64,000 nucleotides of DNA, taken from Polytrichum commune (lineage: Eukaryota; Streptophyta; Polytrichopsida; Polytrichales; Polytrichaceae). The notes under the pieces were generated by a model. That model was not told the DNA's origin. It did not search any database and saw only the letters and a program-made list of their open reading frames with translations. Shown here piece after piece: positions 45,190-55,489 of the stretch. The stretch covers positions 7,130,001 to 7,194,000 of the forward strand of contig OX485804.1 of NCBI GenBank assembly GCA_950295325.1, read 5' to 3'. Each line of letters begins with the position of its first letter. The first letter of the stretch is position 1. A program made the position numbers and the translations under genes.

Positions 45190-46181
45190 CAAGGTGCTCA
45201 AAGAGGTTAAGTTGGTGGACGGATTGTTCAAGTGCAAGCAAAGGTGGGTGTATGTGCCACAAGGCAAGTAGAGGCTATCGGTTTTGAAGGAGGAATTTGA
45301 TAGTCCTATTGCCGGCCTTAGAGGAGAAAGAAAAAATCGCCATAGAATGGTATCATGGAGGTACCATTGGCGGTGCATAAAGGAAGATATAGCCCACTTT
45401 GTAAAGGCTTGAATCAAAGTGCCAAGTGAACCGAGCCTCTTACCAAAAGCAAGGCGGTTTCTTGCAACCGTTGCCTATCCCGTCGGCGCCATGGCATAGT
45501 ATGTGCATGGACTTGATCACAAGTTTGCCGGAGTCACATGGATATGATGCCATCTTGTTGATGGTAGAGCGGTTTGCCAAGTTGGCACACATGGTGCCGA
45601 TTGTGGGAACCGCCACCGCGTTGGAGACCGCATAGCCTTTTCTCAAAGGATGGTTGAGGCACCACGGGTTGCCAAGAGTGATTGTGTGGGATCAAGATCC
45701 AAAGTTCACAAGTGCATTTTCAATGCATTTCTCTAAGGAGGTCGGAATGAAACTAAGGTTTAGCACGACCTTGCATTCCCAAGTGGATGGGAAAGCGGAG
45801 GATGTGAATGGAGTCTTGAAGCAATACTTGAGGAACTTGGTGGGGGCGGACCAAGGAGATTGGGCGGACTATGTGGGTCGAGCGGAGTGTAATTGCAATG
45901 TAGCCACGCACTTGGCTACCAAGGGGTGGTCTTTCGTGGTGGCTTATGGAGTGGATGCGCTCCAACCTATTAACCTAGCTCTCGAGGGGGCACATTCAAC
46001 ACTAGAGTTCAACCAAGATGGTGAGGATTTGGCCAAGGATGGTGAACAAGTTTTGGAGATGACCAAGTTGTTGGTGGAGAAAGCCCGAAGGTGCTACGAA
46101 GTGCAAGTCAATGCCGGAAGACGCGAAGTGGAGAATGAGGTGGCCCAAAAGGTGTTGTTGAATGTGAACAACTTCATTTAG
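45190..46181 (+). pseudogene. R4 integrase
   Basis: Zinc-binding part at 45190-45420. 45426-45635 contains MDLITSLPESHGYD. The core frame 45654-46181 (175 aa) is open, with VIVWDQDPKF and KAEDVNGVLKQYLRN. The shared TAG separates the two frames. This is the best-preserved coding segment of the element. Confidence 0.85.
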
Positions 46182-46184
46182 CCG

Positions 46185-46612
46185 AAAGGCCTCAATCCAA
46201 AGTTCATGTCCAAAATTGGATCTTTGTTTTCCATTCTGAAACAAGTGTTCAAGGACATATATAAATTGGAATTACCGCCGGAGATCAAAGTGCATCCGGC
46301 ATTTCATGTCTCATTACGAAAGTCATTTTAGGACGACACCTTGTGGCCGATCACAAGCAAGTGATTAGGCCACCTCCCAACCTTGTGGAGGTCATTTGGA
46401 ACATGAGGTAAGAGGGCATCCTCAAGTGTAGGAAGCCCAAGTGAAAAGAAAAGAAAATGTACAAAGGAGTACTTGGTGAAATGGTGAGGATACCATAAGA
46501 AAGAAGCCGCTTGGATAGCGGCAAGAGACATGATGAACGCCAAGGAATTGGTAAAGCACTTTGAAAAAAAAAACTAAGGCTAGACATTCCAATAAAATGA
46601 AGCATAGGCATT
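46185..46612 (+). pseudogene. R4 integrase C-terminus and chromodomain remnant
   Basis: LELPPEIKVHPAFHV, then YLVKW-stop-GYHKKEAAWIAARDMMN in the appropriate frame and ELVKHFE. Frameshifts and TGA break it. Confidence 0.65.
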
Positions 46613-47428
46613 GATGAGGACATCAATCTCCTTTAGTGGGGGAGAGACGCTAGTAGCACACTTAGCTTCGAGGTTAATTATGCCACAACATGAACTTGTT
46701 CTTTGGCTTGAGGGAATAAAGTCCAAACTTTAGTGGTGCAAAGAGAAAAGTATGAGATGAGGTCCTAGTCTTGTACTTGTGCTTGGTTAATGGAAGAGGG
46801 GGAATAGATATGCCAAACTAGGTTGGGTAAGCCGAGTAATTGGGGGCCATGGCTTGGAGGGGCCTTGGATAAAACCAAGAAACTTCTTCGTTATGGGTTT
46901 GTCCGGGCGGGGGCAAGGTGATGGCGCGTGCTCATAAAAGTGCTACCCGCGAGCTAACGAGAGTTGGCGCATGGGAGTCATGAACCCATGTCTCGAAAGA
47001 GCAAAGTGGGAACCGAGTCGGGCGGGACTTGGCATCACCCCCGTGCGATCGAGGCGTGGCTTAACAATGGAAAGCCATCTCGGAGTTGCAACCGAGACAA
47101 CTTAGTGGAAGCGTTGAGGTCTCGCCTACATGTGTCACGTTAGGCTAGTGGAGCCTAACGGGGGAGGCCCCAAAGGAGGGGCAACCCATGTGAGTCCCGA
47201 AGTAGGTGGGTCTAGTATAGGTTAGGTCCTTGGATGAGAGATCCAAAGTCGCTAACGGACCACCTAGGAACGACACCTTTGGGACTATGCCAAATTTGAA
47301 GATGCATTGTGGGGGTCGCGCCCTAAGGTAAACACAATGCTGCACCATAGAGGATGGCAACTTGAGAATTGGTGTGCCGACTACGAGTATAGTCGATGAG
47401 GGCATCGACTCCGTTTGGTGGGGGTGAG
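46613..47428 (+). other. R4 3' untranslated region
   Basis: Collinear with the other copies, ending in the G-rich TTTGGTGGGGGTGAG tract. A 155-aa antisense frame (47145-47612) is open. Confidence 0.7.
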
Positions 47429-48402
47429 TGTCGCGCACCTCTCCATGAGGAGTTCCCGAAACACCATGGGCACAAGGGGGACCCCGGAGTGACACCCGGG
47501 ACTTGTGGCGCCGTTGGTGAGAGGGCCCAAGTGATCCTAGTGTGGGTGAGGGCCCCGGGCGTTGGGAACGCCTCCCACCCACGAAGACTAGGAGGCACAA
47601 GGGTAAGGCCATGAGTTATGCGTAGCTCATGGCGTGGTGATTCTAGAAAGCTCAAGAACACCTCAATCGGAGGTGTGAGCTAGGAGTTATGGCCATTTGA
47701 GTGGGGCGCTGTCCCGGGACAGCGCCCTGGTACAGCAGTGCCTGGGAGTGATTCCCGGGACTGCCAAGGTTCAAACAGGCATAACTTCCTCAAGACTTGC
47801 TCAAATGGAGCAAGTGAGGAGCCCATCGGCATCTACGTGACGCGTAGATGAAGATGGAGTGGTTGGTTGTTATGATCAGACATCATACAAGGAAGTTATG
47901 ATGGTCTGAAGCTGCTGGGGGGGTTCTAGGCCCAGCAGCTAAAGGAAAATGTCCACTTGGCCCCAACTCTTGGTAGAGAGACAAGAGGTTGGTTGACGGT
48001 GGGGTAGGGGCCCCGCGTGAAGTCCTAGAGGCTTATATGGGTGAGGTGGTGTGGCCTCACCCACCCGAGGCCAAACGGCACGGCCTCCATGGGCATTGGC
48101 CCAATGTGAGGCCATAGTTGCCTAGTATGGTTCGGGTTGTTGTAGTGTTGCTCCGGCAATGCGATGATCAACATAGGATTGGACTTCCATGGATGGAAGT
48201 CCACATTGGGGAAATGGGTTACCGATTAAGGGGTGAGTCCCGAAAGCAAAGTAGGAGGGTTGGTTCCCTCCTATGAACTATAAGGTCCGGGGTAGGAGGA
48301 GCTAACCATTAGCATGGCGGAATGCGATTGGTTAGCGCTCGTAACCTTTGCTAGAATTGAAAATTGGCAAGATTGCTAAGGGGGTTAGCAAGGGTTGCGA
48401 CA
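47429..48402 (+). repeat. R4 3' LTR (974 bp)
   Basis: Near-identical to 41217-42190, including the compensated hairpin. Followed by AAGAA and the TNP2 frame. Confidence 0.95.
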
Positions 48403-48407
48403 AAGAA

Positions 48408-49211
48408 TGATCATGGAGTGCCTCTCCAGATATGATAACCTCGTTGACGAAGACCGTGAGGATTGTAGAACAACAGACGATGTGGAGGAGGATGACACAA
48501 TCCCCGAGGAGGAAGGGGACTGCAGGGCAGATATAATGGAGGATTTACTGGAGCATGCACGAACTCCTCTTTTTGCAGGTGCCACAACAAGTCGGTTGGT
48601 CTCAACTCTTCTGCTACTCTATTGCTTTGCGGTGTTTGGAGTATCGAATGCATTTGCTGACGAACTACTTCAACTGTTGCATATTCTCCTTCCAAGCGAC
48701 AATTACCTACCCCGTTCTCACTATGAAGCCCGCAAGTATGTGGTGAAGCTGGGACTGTCTTATCATATTATTCATGCATGCCGCAATGGATGTTGTCTGT
48801 TCAGGAAGGAGCTGTCGGATGCGAAGTCCTGTCCAAAGTGCAACGCCCCGAGATACAAGTCGGAGTCCAGCCCAATCCCATCCAAAATTCTACGCCATTT
48901 TCCGCTGATTCCCCGTTTGAAACGCATGTACCGATGTAAAAGACTGGCGGAACTTAACAAATGGCACGCCAACCAAAAGAAGGATGGGAGTAACGTGGAT
49001 TGCGTCCCCAAGTCGAAGGCCTGGAAGCACATTGACTCATTGGATGCCGACTTTACAGCTGAGATGAGGAACATACGCTTGGGGATGGCTTTGGACGGAG
49101 TGAATCCGTTTGGAAACCAGTTGCTCAGTCACTCGACATGGCCGGTTGTCTTGGTGAACTATAATTTGCCTCCATGGCTAGTGACGAAGCCATTTTTCAT
49201 CATGCTTGCAT
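48408..49211 (+). pseudogene. Second CACTA TNP2 transposase, middle part
   Basis: The frame is continuous with 41101-41216 across R4. Motifs in order: FGVSNAFADELLQLL, YHIIHACRNGCCLFR, SCPKCNAPRYKS, LRHFPLIPRLKRMYR, LNKWHANQKKDG, RNIRLGMALDGVNPFG and STWPVVLVNYNLPPWL. These are the hallmark of the tnp2 family. It stops matching after FFIMLAL; the catalytic C-terminal half is absent and a short GCGGAGA repeat follows. Unlike the copy at 12942 this part has no stop codon, so before R4 and the 3' truncation it was better preserved. Confidence 0.85.
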
Positions 49212-49229
49212 TGGTCCGAGACTTGTATA

Positions 49230-49267
49230 CGAGCGTAGAGCGGAGAGCGGAGAGCGGAGAGCGTAGA
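49230..49267. repeat. GAGCG(GA) short tandem repeat at the TNP2 truncation point
   Basis: GAGCGTAGAGCGGAGAGCGG and three further GAGCGGAGA-type units mark the place where TNP2 similarity ends. Confidence 0.7.
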
Positions 49268-49281
49268 TGAGACAAAAATAG

Positions 49282-49720
49282 TAAACTTGTTAGACTAAAA
49301 TTAGGATTTTCCAAAAACATACAAGAATATACTTGAAATATTCCAGAATCTGCCAATAATAGTAAAAAATTGGACCTATTTCCGTGGGATGTATAGGTCA
49401 TAAAATTTAAAATATGGCCCTGAATTTGGAATGGTCTCATTAAGTTTGGAAACCGTGAGGTGGTTGAATTATTAAAACCAAGGATGATCACAAGAAAAAA
49501 TCAATGAAAATGGATTTTCGGATATTGGTATAATTGAAGAATGAGTCAATCAAAATACAATGGAATCAAAATAATGAACTTCCTTCGTTTTCATTCATCA
49601 CTTTTCTCTTTGTCTTATATGTGAGTCTACTCTATAGCTTGGACTTTAGCAGTTATCGTATGTGGCCGAATAGATTATATATTGGACTCATACCCAACAT
49701 CATTGTATATACACTTGCAT
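49282..49720. other. AT-rich stretch, nothing recognised
   Basis: Low-complexity AT-rich sequence between the TNP2 truncation and the next ORF. It may contain the promoter of that ORF. Confidence 0.4.
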
Positions 49721-49723
49721 ACA

Positions 49724-50194
49724 ATGGGTGATGAGAGAGATATGTTTGTTGGATTAGGATGGGAGAAAGAAATTAGGAGTCTAGCAGATCCTCATATTCC
49801 GGCTAATTTATCGCCGGAATTTTCGTTTGCTGCTGAAAATCGAAGTAGTGATGACTACGACCTGACTCCATTTTCGCAGTCTACACAAGCATGGAGGTGG
49901 AGGACGCGGGAGGAGCAAAAACAACGTGAGCAAAAAGAAAAGAGGCAGGAAGATGTCCCGGAGAAGGACGCTGATTTGGATGAAGACAAATCGAACGAAA
50001 CGGAGAAGGAAGAGGTGAAGGTTGTAGGGGAATCTTCGAAGTCTCTTTCATTTCGCGAACGGATGAGAGCCTTGCCGCCGCATCAACTGCCGTTGAAGGA
50101 TCGAAAGAGAGATAAGACAGTTTCTTATATGGATTTGCTTAGACCGGGTCCACCTCCCTCGGATTCATCCAAGAAGTATGTGAAACGGAAATAG
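49724..50194 (+). CDS. Hypothetical 156-aa highly charged protein
   Basis: Not recognised. It starts MGDERDMFVGLGWEKEIRSL and ends GPPPSDSSKKYVKRK. The middle is a run of Arg/Glu/Lys/Gln (RTREEQKQREQKEKRQED) likely to form a helix, then an acidic stretch and SFRERMRALPPHQLP. A longer in-frame start at 49682 exists, but the stretch before 49724 looks non-coding. T-rich sequence with ATATCAATC follows the stop. It could be the last exon of a larger gene. Confidence 0.4.
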   Translation: MGDERDMFVGLGWEKEIRSLADPHIPANLSPEFSFAAENRSSDDYDLTPFSQSTQAWRWRTREEQKQREQKEKRQEDVPEKDADLDEDKSNETEKEEVKVVGESSKSLSFRERMRALPPHQLPLKDRKRDKTVSYMDLLRPGPPPSDSSKKYVKRK

Positions 50195-50303
50195 AGTTAA
50201 TAGACATAGGAAGCATTGTAATCATACCTTTATTATATCAATCAATTATTGCAATTGGTTTTGGCGGTGACGGTTCTTGGAATTGAGGGATTCGGAAGAG
50301 ATA

Positions 50304-50435
50304 AGAGTACACAAAATGTAGTGAACTATGAAAGGAACATGGTTGAAAGAGGTGTGTCCAAATTCGATGACTCGAATTTGGCCACACCTCTTTCAACCAT
50401 GTTCCTTTCATAGTTCACTACATTTTGTGTACTCT
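50304..50435. repeat. Near-perfect 64-bp inverted repeat with 4-nt loop
   Basis: The left arm 50304-50367 and right arm 50372-50435 are reverse complements with a single mismatch (GTGTGTCC against GTGTGGCC). The loop is TGAC. It begins 110 bp after the stop of the 49724 ORF and lies 257 bp from the 3' end of the SWIM pseudogene. It is not similar to the retrotransposons. Confidence 0.95.
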
Positions 50436-50691
50436 ATGCGGAGTGGAGCTATAGATGAAGAGTCACTTGAATACGCTGGAGGCCGAAGAGAAACGTTATG
50501 TATCTTAAATTGTTGATGCTTGTAAGGGTTTAGGTAGCCGTGCATAGTCTATATAGTCTGAATGACAAAACACTTTTTATTGAAAAAGATAATATGAATA
50601 TTGTCTTGCTGACTGAGTACATGTAATGACAAGGAAATTTTGAGTGGACATCGTCCATTGAAAAGAATCTAGGATGTTTGTAGGTTGCCTC

Positions 50692-51931
50692 CTAGTTTTT
50701 AGCCAAATGGTGAGTCAAGAGTCCGCTTTCTAGGACTAGCTTGACCTCGTTGAAGCTAAAGGTATGCGCGTGAATGAAAAGGTCGGCCTCGGGATGACGG
50801 TTGCAAACCTTCAAAAATATGAAATACACGTGCTTGCAATAAGAGAATTGGGTCTTCCCTCGGAACTTGGTCATCGTCTTCTTGAATGCAAGGCAAGTGC
50901 AACCCACGAAAGAGCTGATGGTGACCTGATACTGTGTGATGGTAGGAGAAACACCCGAATCCAACCCGATAATGCAACCATGTCCTGGATGAGGTATCAT
51001 ATTGATGGAACGGATGCAAGCTTTCAGAGAGTCGGAGGAGGCCATGGAGAGTCGTTGCGGGGGATTTGGGCGAGTAGCAGTGCGTTTCACAATCTTGCCG
51101 TCTCTCTTGCCAAGATAGCGGTCTGGTTCTGCAGGAACGGGTACTGCGCTCAGATTTGCAGGCGGCGGAGCAGAAGAGAACAAACGTCTTGGAGAGACCG
51201 GCTTCTTCAGCGGGAGCTGGAATCCAGCCGCTTCAAGGGCAAGAATTTCAGTAGGCTTGAGGTTTGTGCCTAGCTTTACCGGCCAAACGTCTGGAATCGG
51301 CGGCATTTCATGGTATGTTGAGTGCTGAGCAACCCATTTGCGCCTTGTACCCTTCACGCACCGGTCAATGTCATCGGAGCAGAAGAAGAATTATGTCCTC
51401 TCAGATAAATTCCTGCGTATATTAGTCCAAACTCCGGTGTAGGTAGGCGCAGCGGTGAAATTGGCGCCTCTCACAATTCTCTCAGTACACTTCTTCTTCG
51501 TGACAGCTCTCTGGGCCCACCAGCACTTCGCCGAGGTCTTGGGGAGTCTTGATATGTGCCACTCCTTGACGTCAACCTTTGTCTCTTCGACAACACTGAC
51601 ATGATGGATCCCCCCCTCGTTCGGCGGGGACGCAGGGATGCTCTCAGGCTCAGGCTCATGATGAATATCTTGGACGATCGTATCATCTTCAGTATCTTCA
51701 AGAATGATGGGCATCTGCACAGGACGAGCCCTCACAGCACGTCTTGAACCTCTTGGATGTGAGAAGTTAACCTTGTCAGGCCGATGAGACTCCTCTTCAG
51801 CTCCAAGAGGCAAATCTGCCTTCCGCTTCGAGGACCCGAATACCTCTTCTCCAGCCATGCCAGGAACACGGGTACAAAATTCATCTGCTCCAGGCATGTC
51901 TAGCATGGGGTCTTCAAGCACTAAAGGATTA
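50692..51931 (-). pseudogene. SWIM-type zinc-finger protein, C-terminal part, split by R5
   Basis: Read on the minus strand from 51931, one frame carries LVLEDPMLDMPGADEFC, EVFGSSKRKADLP, acidic LEDTEDDTIVQDIHHEPEPE, then CWWAQRAVTKKKC, TYTGVWTNIRRNLSERT and a TAA stop (51391-51393). It continues in frame as FFFCSDDIDRCVKGTRRKWVAQHS to the end. In the last 221 codons, Cys153, Cys155, Cys174 and His176 form a SWIM C-x-C-(n)-C-x-H motif (CTCLAF, then YCKH), followed by FIHAHTFSFNEV. SWIM domains occur in MULE-type transposases and other plant nuclear proteins; the exact family is not clear. Inactive because of the TAA and R5. Confidence 0.7.
51927..51931. repeat. 5' target-site duplication of R5 (GATTA)
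   Basis: GATTA precedes the LTR and recurs at 60174-60178 after the terminal GCGACA. Confidence 0.95.
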
Positions 51932-52908
51932 TGTCGCGCACCTCTCCATGAGGAGTTCCCGAAACACCATGGGCACAAGGGGGACCCCGGAGTGACACCC
52001 GGGACTTGTGGCGCCGTTGGTGAGAGGGCCCAAGTGATCCTAGTGTGGGTGAAGGCCCCGGGCGTTGGGAACGCCTCCCACCCACGGAGACTAGGATGCA
52101 CAAGGGTAAGGCCATAAGCTATGCGTAGCTCATGGCGTGGTGATTCTAGAATGCTCAAGATCACCTCAATTGGAGGTGTGAGCTAGGAGTTATGGCCATT
52201 TGAGTGGGGTGCTGTCCCGGGACAGCGCCCTGGTACAGCAGTGCCTGGGAGTGATTCCCGGGACTGCCAAGGTTCAAACAGGCATAACTTCCTCAAGACT
52301 TGCCCGAATGGGGCAAGTGAGGAGTCCATCGGCATCTACGTGAAGCGTAGATGAGGATGGAGTGGTTGGTTGTTATGATCAGACATCATACAAGGAAGTT
52401 ATGATGGTCTGAAGCTGCTGGGGGGGTTCTAGGCCCAGCAGCTAAAGGAAAATGTTCACTTGGCCCCAACTCTTGGTAGAGAGACAAGAGGTTGGTTGGC
52501 GGTGGGGTAGGGGCCCCGTGTAGAGTCCTAGAGGCTTATATGGGTGAGGTGGTGTGGCCTCACCCACCCGAGGCCGAACGGCACGGCCTCCATGGGCTTT
52601 GGCCTATTGTGAGGCCATAGTTGCCTAGTATGCTTCGGGTTGTTGTAGTGTTGCTCCGGCAACACGATGATCAACATAGGATTGGACTTCCATGGATGGA
52701 AGTCCACATTGGGGAAATGGGTTACCGATTAAGGGGTGAGTCCCGAAAGCAAAGTAGGAGGGTTGGTTCCCCTTCTATGAACTATATGGTCCGGGGTAAG
52801 AGGAGCTATCCATTAGCATGGCGGTATGCGAAGGGTTAGCCACTCGTAACCTTTGCTAGAAAGGAAAATTGGCAAGATTGTCAAGGGGGGCTAGCAAGGG
52901 TTGCGACA
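51932..52908 (+). repeat. R5 5' LTR (977 bp)
   Basis: Complete LTR. The central palindrome has one C-to-T change (GGGTGCTGTCCC). It differs from the forward 3' tail at several positions, so R5 is older or mosaic compared with R2 and R4. Confidence 0.95.
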
Positions 52909-52910
52909 TT

Positions 52911-52922
52911 TGGTATCAGAGC
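52911..52922 (+). promoter_or_regulatory. R5 primer binding site
   Basis: TGGTATCAGAGC, 2 nt after the 5' LTR. Confidence 0.95.
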
Positions 52923-54950
52923 AGGGTTCCAAGTTTTGAGCTCTCACTTTGAGGGAAACATGGGTATCAAAAATGCGGGTTATGATGGTGAGCCCGGGGT
53001 TTCCAAAAGGTTGTGAGGCTCAAATTGGAACAAGGATCATGTGCTCGGGGAGTTCACTAGACATGTGTATATGTATACACGTGCGTGACAAGGGTATTTA
53101 TTCAAGGGGTATTTAATTATCCATCCTTAATTTTTTGTACCGTATTATTATATAATTTGCTAATTTCTTGTTTTTTAAATGACCCTATAATTACTTTTAA
53201 ATTTGATGAAGCTTAAATTTTAAGCTAGGTATGTTCATTATAATTATTTGATTTTGCTCCAAAGGGTTTAAGAGCATTCAAAGTACTAAGTCACCAAAAT
53301 CCAAGGCACAACAAGGTTTTACATTAAGAGTGTTCATAAGCAATTTCAAACAACAAAATCAGCCCATGTTCTTCAATCAAGTTACACGCACAATTAAACA
53401 CAACGATACTGAGTGTAAAAAAAAAACACTCAAAACACCAACAACAAGCGGAGGGCAACCGACGGTCTGGACTCAAGATTTGGGAGTGAAATGGGACCTA
53501 CATGCAAGCACGAGTTCAAAAGTTGGACTTGTGTGGTCATTATGAAGAGTCGATCTCCACTCAAAGTAGAGAGAGAGAGAGAGAGAATGACCTGCACAGG
53601 CCACCTGCAAACCCCACCTCTCAGAAAATCAACAGCATCGAAGAAAAAACTCTCGCCAACACTAAACCGCAAACCCCACCTCTTAGAACGGTGAAAAAAA
53701 ACTCCCAAAACCTAATCCTACAGCAAAGTTCTCCCCCAATGTTTCCTAAACCCTAATCCGTCAGCTACCCTCATCAATCTTTCATCCCATTTTTTCAATT
53801 GAATCGACATAGTTTTTCATCCAAAATCTTCCCGCCTCTGAACACAAAGGACACCCTATTTTAAAAAAAACCTAGGATCCTTAAATCCTACAGTATATTT
53901 TTACAAATATTTTTAAAATATGCATTATTTGTATCAAGCCTATATTATTTATAATACAAATTTTATCATACATACTCACCTATATTACTTCTAAGAAAAT
54001 TCTAAGTTTTTCCTTTTGTGAATATAAATTACCCTATATTTTCCCGCACGTTGTTTTCTAATATTATCGCAGTGAACTCCCCGAGATCATGTGCAAGTGG
54101 AATTTGACCATACCATTGGTTCTTATGACAATGGTGGGCATGAGGGTGGATTTGGTAAGGAAAATGGAGGAGTGCTTTGAAAAGGGCTCCCGCAAACCTC
54201 AAAAAAAACATTTGGGGCCTAGAATACCGAAAGCACCCAAAACCTTGGAGGGCATTAATGTTGGATTGAAATTCCAATTCGAAATGCTTGGAAGGTATTG
54301 ATGTTGGAATGGATTTGGTGCTAATGAGGCACCCGGGGCCTCTTAAGGCCTATGTGCGCTATTCAAACGCACAAATGAAGGATACACCTAAAACGGACGA
54401 GCTTTCTAAGAAATGCATCCTTTTAGGTGGGGTTTTAAAAGCGGGTGGTGGATGCCTTGTTTAAGTCCCCAAGGCTTCTTGAGGACATGGTGGGGACCAT
54501 TAAGTTTGCAAGAGCATTGAAGCCGATGGTCCCAAAGAGAAGTTTGGCGGCGCATCACCACAAGTGGCTTTAGCCAAAGTAGGTCCCAAAGAAATGAGTG
54601 CAAATTGTTTGGTCCATTTTACTTAGGCAAAACATGTTGGTGCCGCGGACGGAATGTTGAAAGGTGGTTTTATGCTTCCAAAGCAAATCATACTTGTGCC
54701 GCGGACGGAATGTTGGGAGGTGGGTGTGTCCTACCAAGGCAATTCATGTTCGTGGCGCGGACGGAGTGTGGGAAGGTGGCTTTGTGCTACCAAGGCAAAA
54801 CATGTTTGTTTTGCGGACAAACTATTAGAAATTGGTTTTGTGGCACCAAACCAATTTGTCCCGCGGACAAAATGTTTAAAGTTGGCTTTGCGGACCAAGC
54901 CAAGCCAAGTTGCCGAGGACCGAATGTAAGACGATGGCATTGTGGGCAAG
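52923..54950 (+). pseudogene. R5 leader region with 56-bp repeats, interrupted
   Basis: The GFPKG-like leader frame is interrupted after GATCATGTG by a DNA transposon and resumes at 54086. The minisatellite lies at about 54640-54930. Confidence 0.6.
53044..54085. mobile_element. Non-autonomous TIR DNA transposon (1,042 bp)
   Basis: Perfect 15-bp terminal inverted repeats: CTCGGGGAGTTCACT at 53044-53058 and its complement at 54071-54085. The flanks ATCATGTG (53036-53043 and 54086-54093) are a target duplication of 8 bp, or up to 10 bp if the terminal bases are assigned to the target. The other family copies have this target only once. 8 bp points to hAT, 9-10 bp to Mutator-like. The interior is AT-rich with an (AG)n run near 53570 and no transposase. 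Confidence 0.9.
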
Positions 54951-54959
54951 GCTAGAAGC

Positions 54960-55470
54960 CTTAAGCCAAGGCCAAATCTTTTGTACCTTGAGGCTCAATG
55001 AATGGGAGAAATGTCTCATGTGTTGACAAAGAGGCTACCACTCCTTCTTGAGCCCAAAATTCACAAGGAAGTTGGGGCTTGCCGATTGATAGAGCGGGCA
55101 AGCCCACCAAGGTGCGGTTTGGAAAGGGCGAACCGCATGAGACAAAGGAGGCCGCGATGCATGTAACCTTTCAATGTGGGACATTGGATTTTTGTCAAAA
55201 TTTCACACCAAGTGAAATAGATGAAATGCATGTCATTGTGAAGGCCGCCTACTTTGAAACTCACATGATAGATGTGAGGTGCAAGCCGGTGAGCTTGCGG
55301 TGCATTATGATGTGACATAATGGCAAAGAATTGAAGTTCAAATTGACAAGGACTCCTATGGTAGGAGGACCCAAGTTGAATTAGGTCTTAATGGACCAAA
55401 TGAAAAATAGAAAACATAATGGTCGTGGTTCGATTGGAGCAACTCCAAGGAATGAATGGGGAGGTTAGGA
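54960..55470 (+). pseudogene. R5 protease-like remnant
   Basis: The core reads VDKEATT. The frame 55079-55315 shows CGTLDFCQNF and FETHMIDVRCKPVSL, ending in a TGA where the other copies have a Cys codon. Confidence 0.7.
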
Positions 55471-55489
55471 AAGATGGGCCTCCTCCAAA

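Larger units (their letters stand above)
41217..48402 (+). mobile_element. R4: complete, recently inserted, non-autonomous chromovirus copy
   Basis: Two 974-bp LTRs differ only at two adjacent bases that I noticed (42145-42146 versus 48357-48358). The internal region is 5,238 bp, with AAGAA target duplications. It shares the family lesions and the RT-entry variant of R2. It splits a TNP2 transposase exon. Confidence 0.95.

Noticed and set aside
49682-49723. Upstream start (49682) for the 156-aa ORF
   Set aside because: The added residues (SYPTSLYIHLHT) come from AT-rich, non-coding-looking sequence, and the Met at 49724 begins the charged protein.
50304-50435. Rho-independent terminator or ordinary miRNA precursor
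   Set aside because: No U-tract and a eukaryotic setting rule out the first; the 4-nt loop and near-perfect 64-bp stem are atypical of the second, so it is listed only as an inverted repeat.
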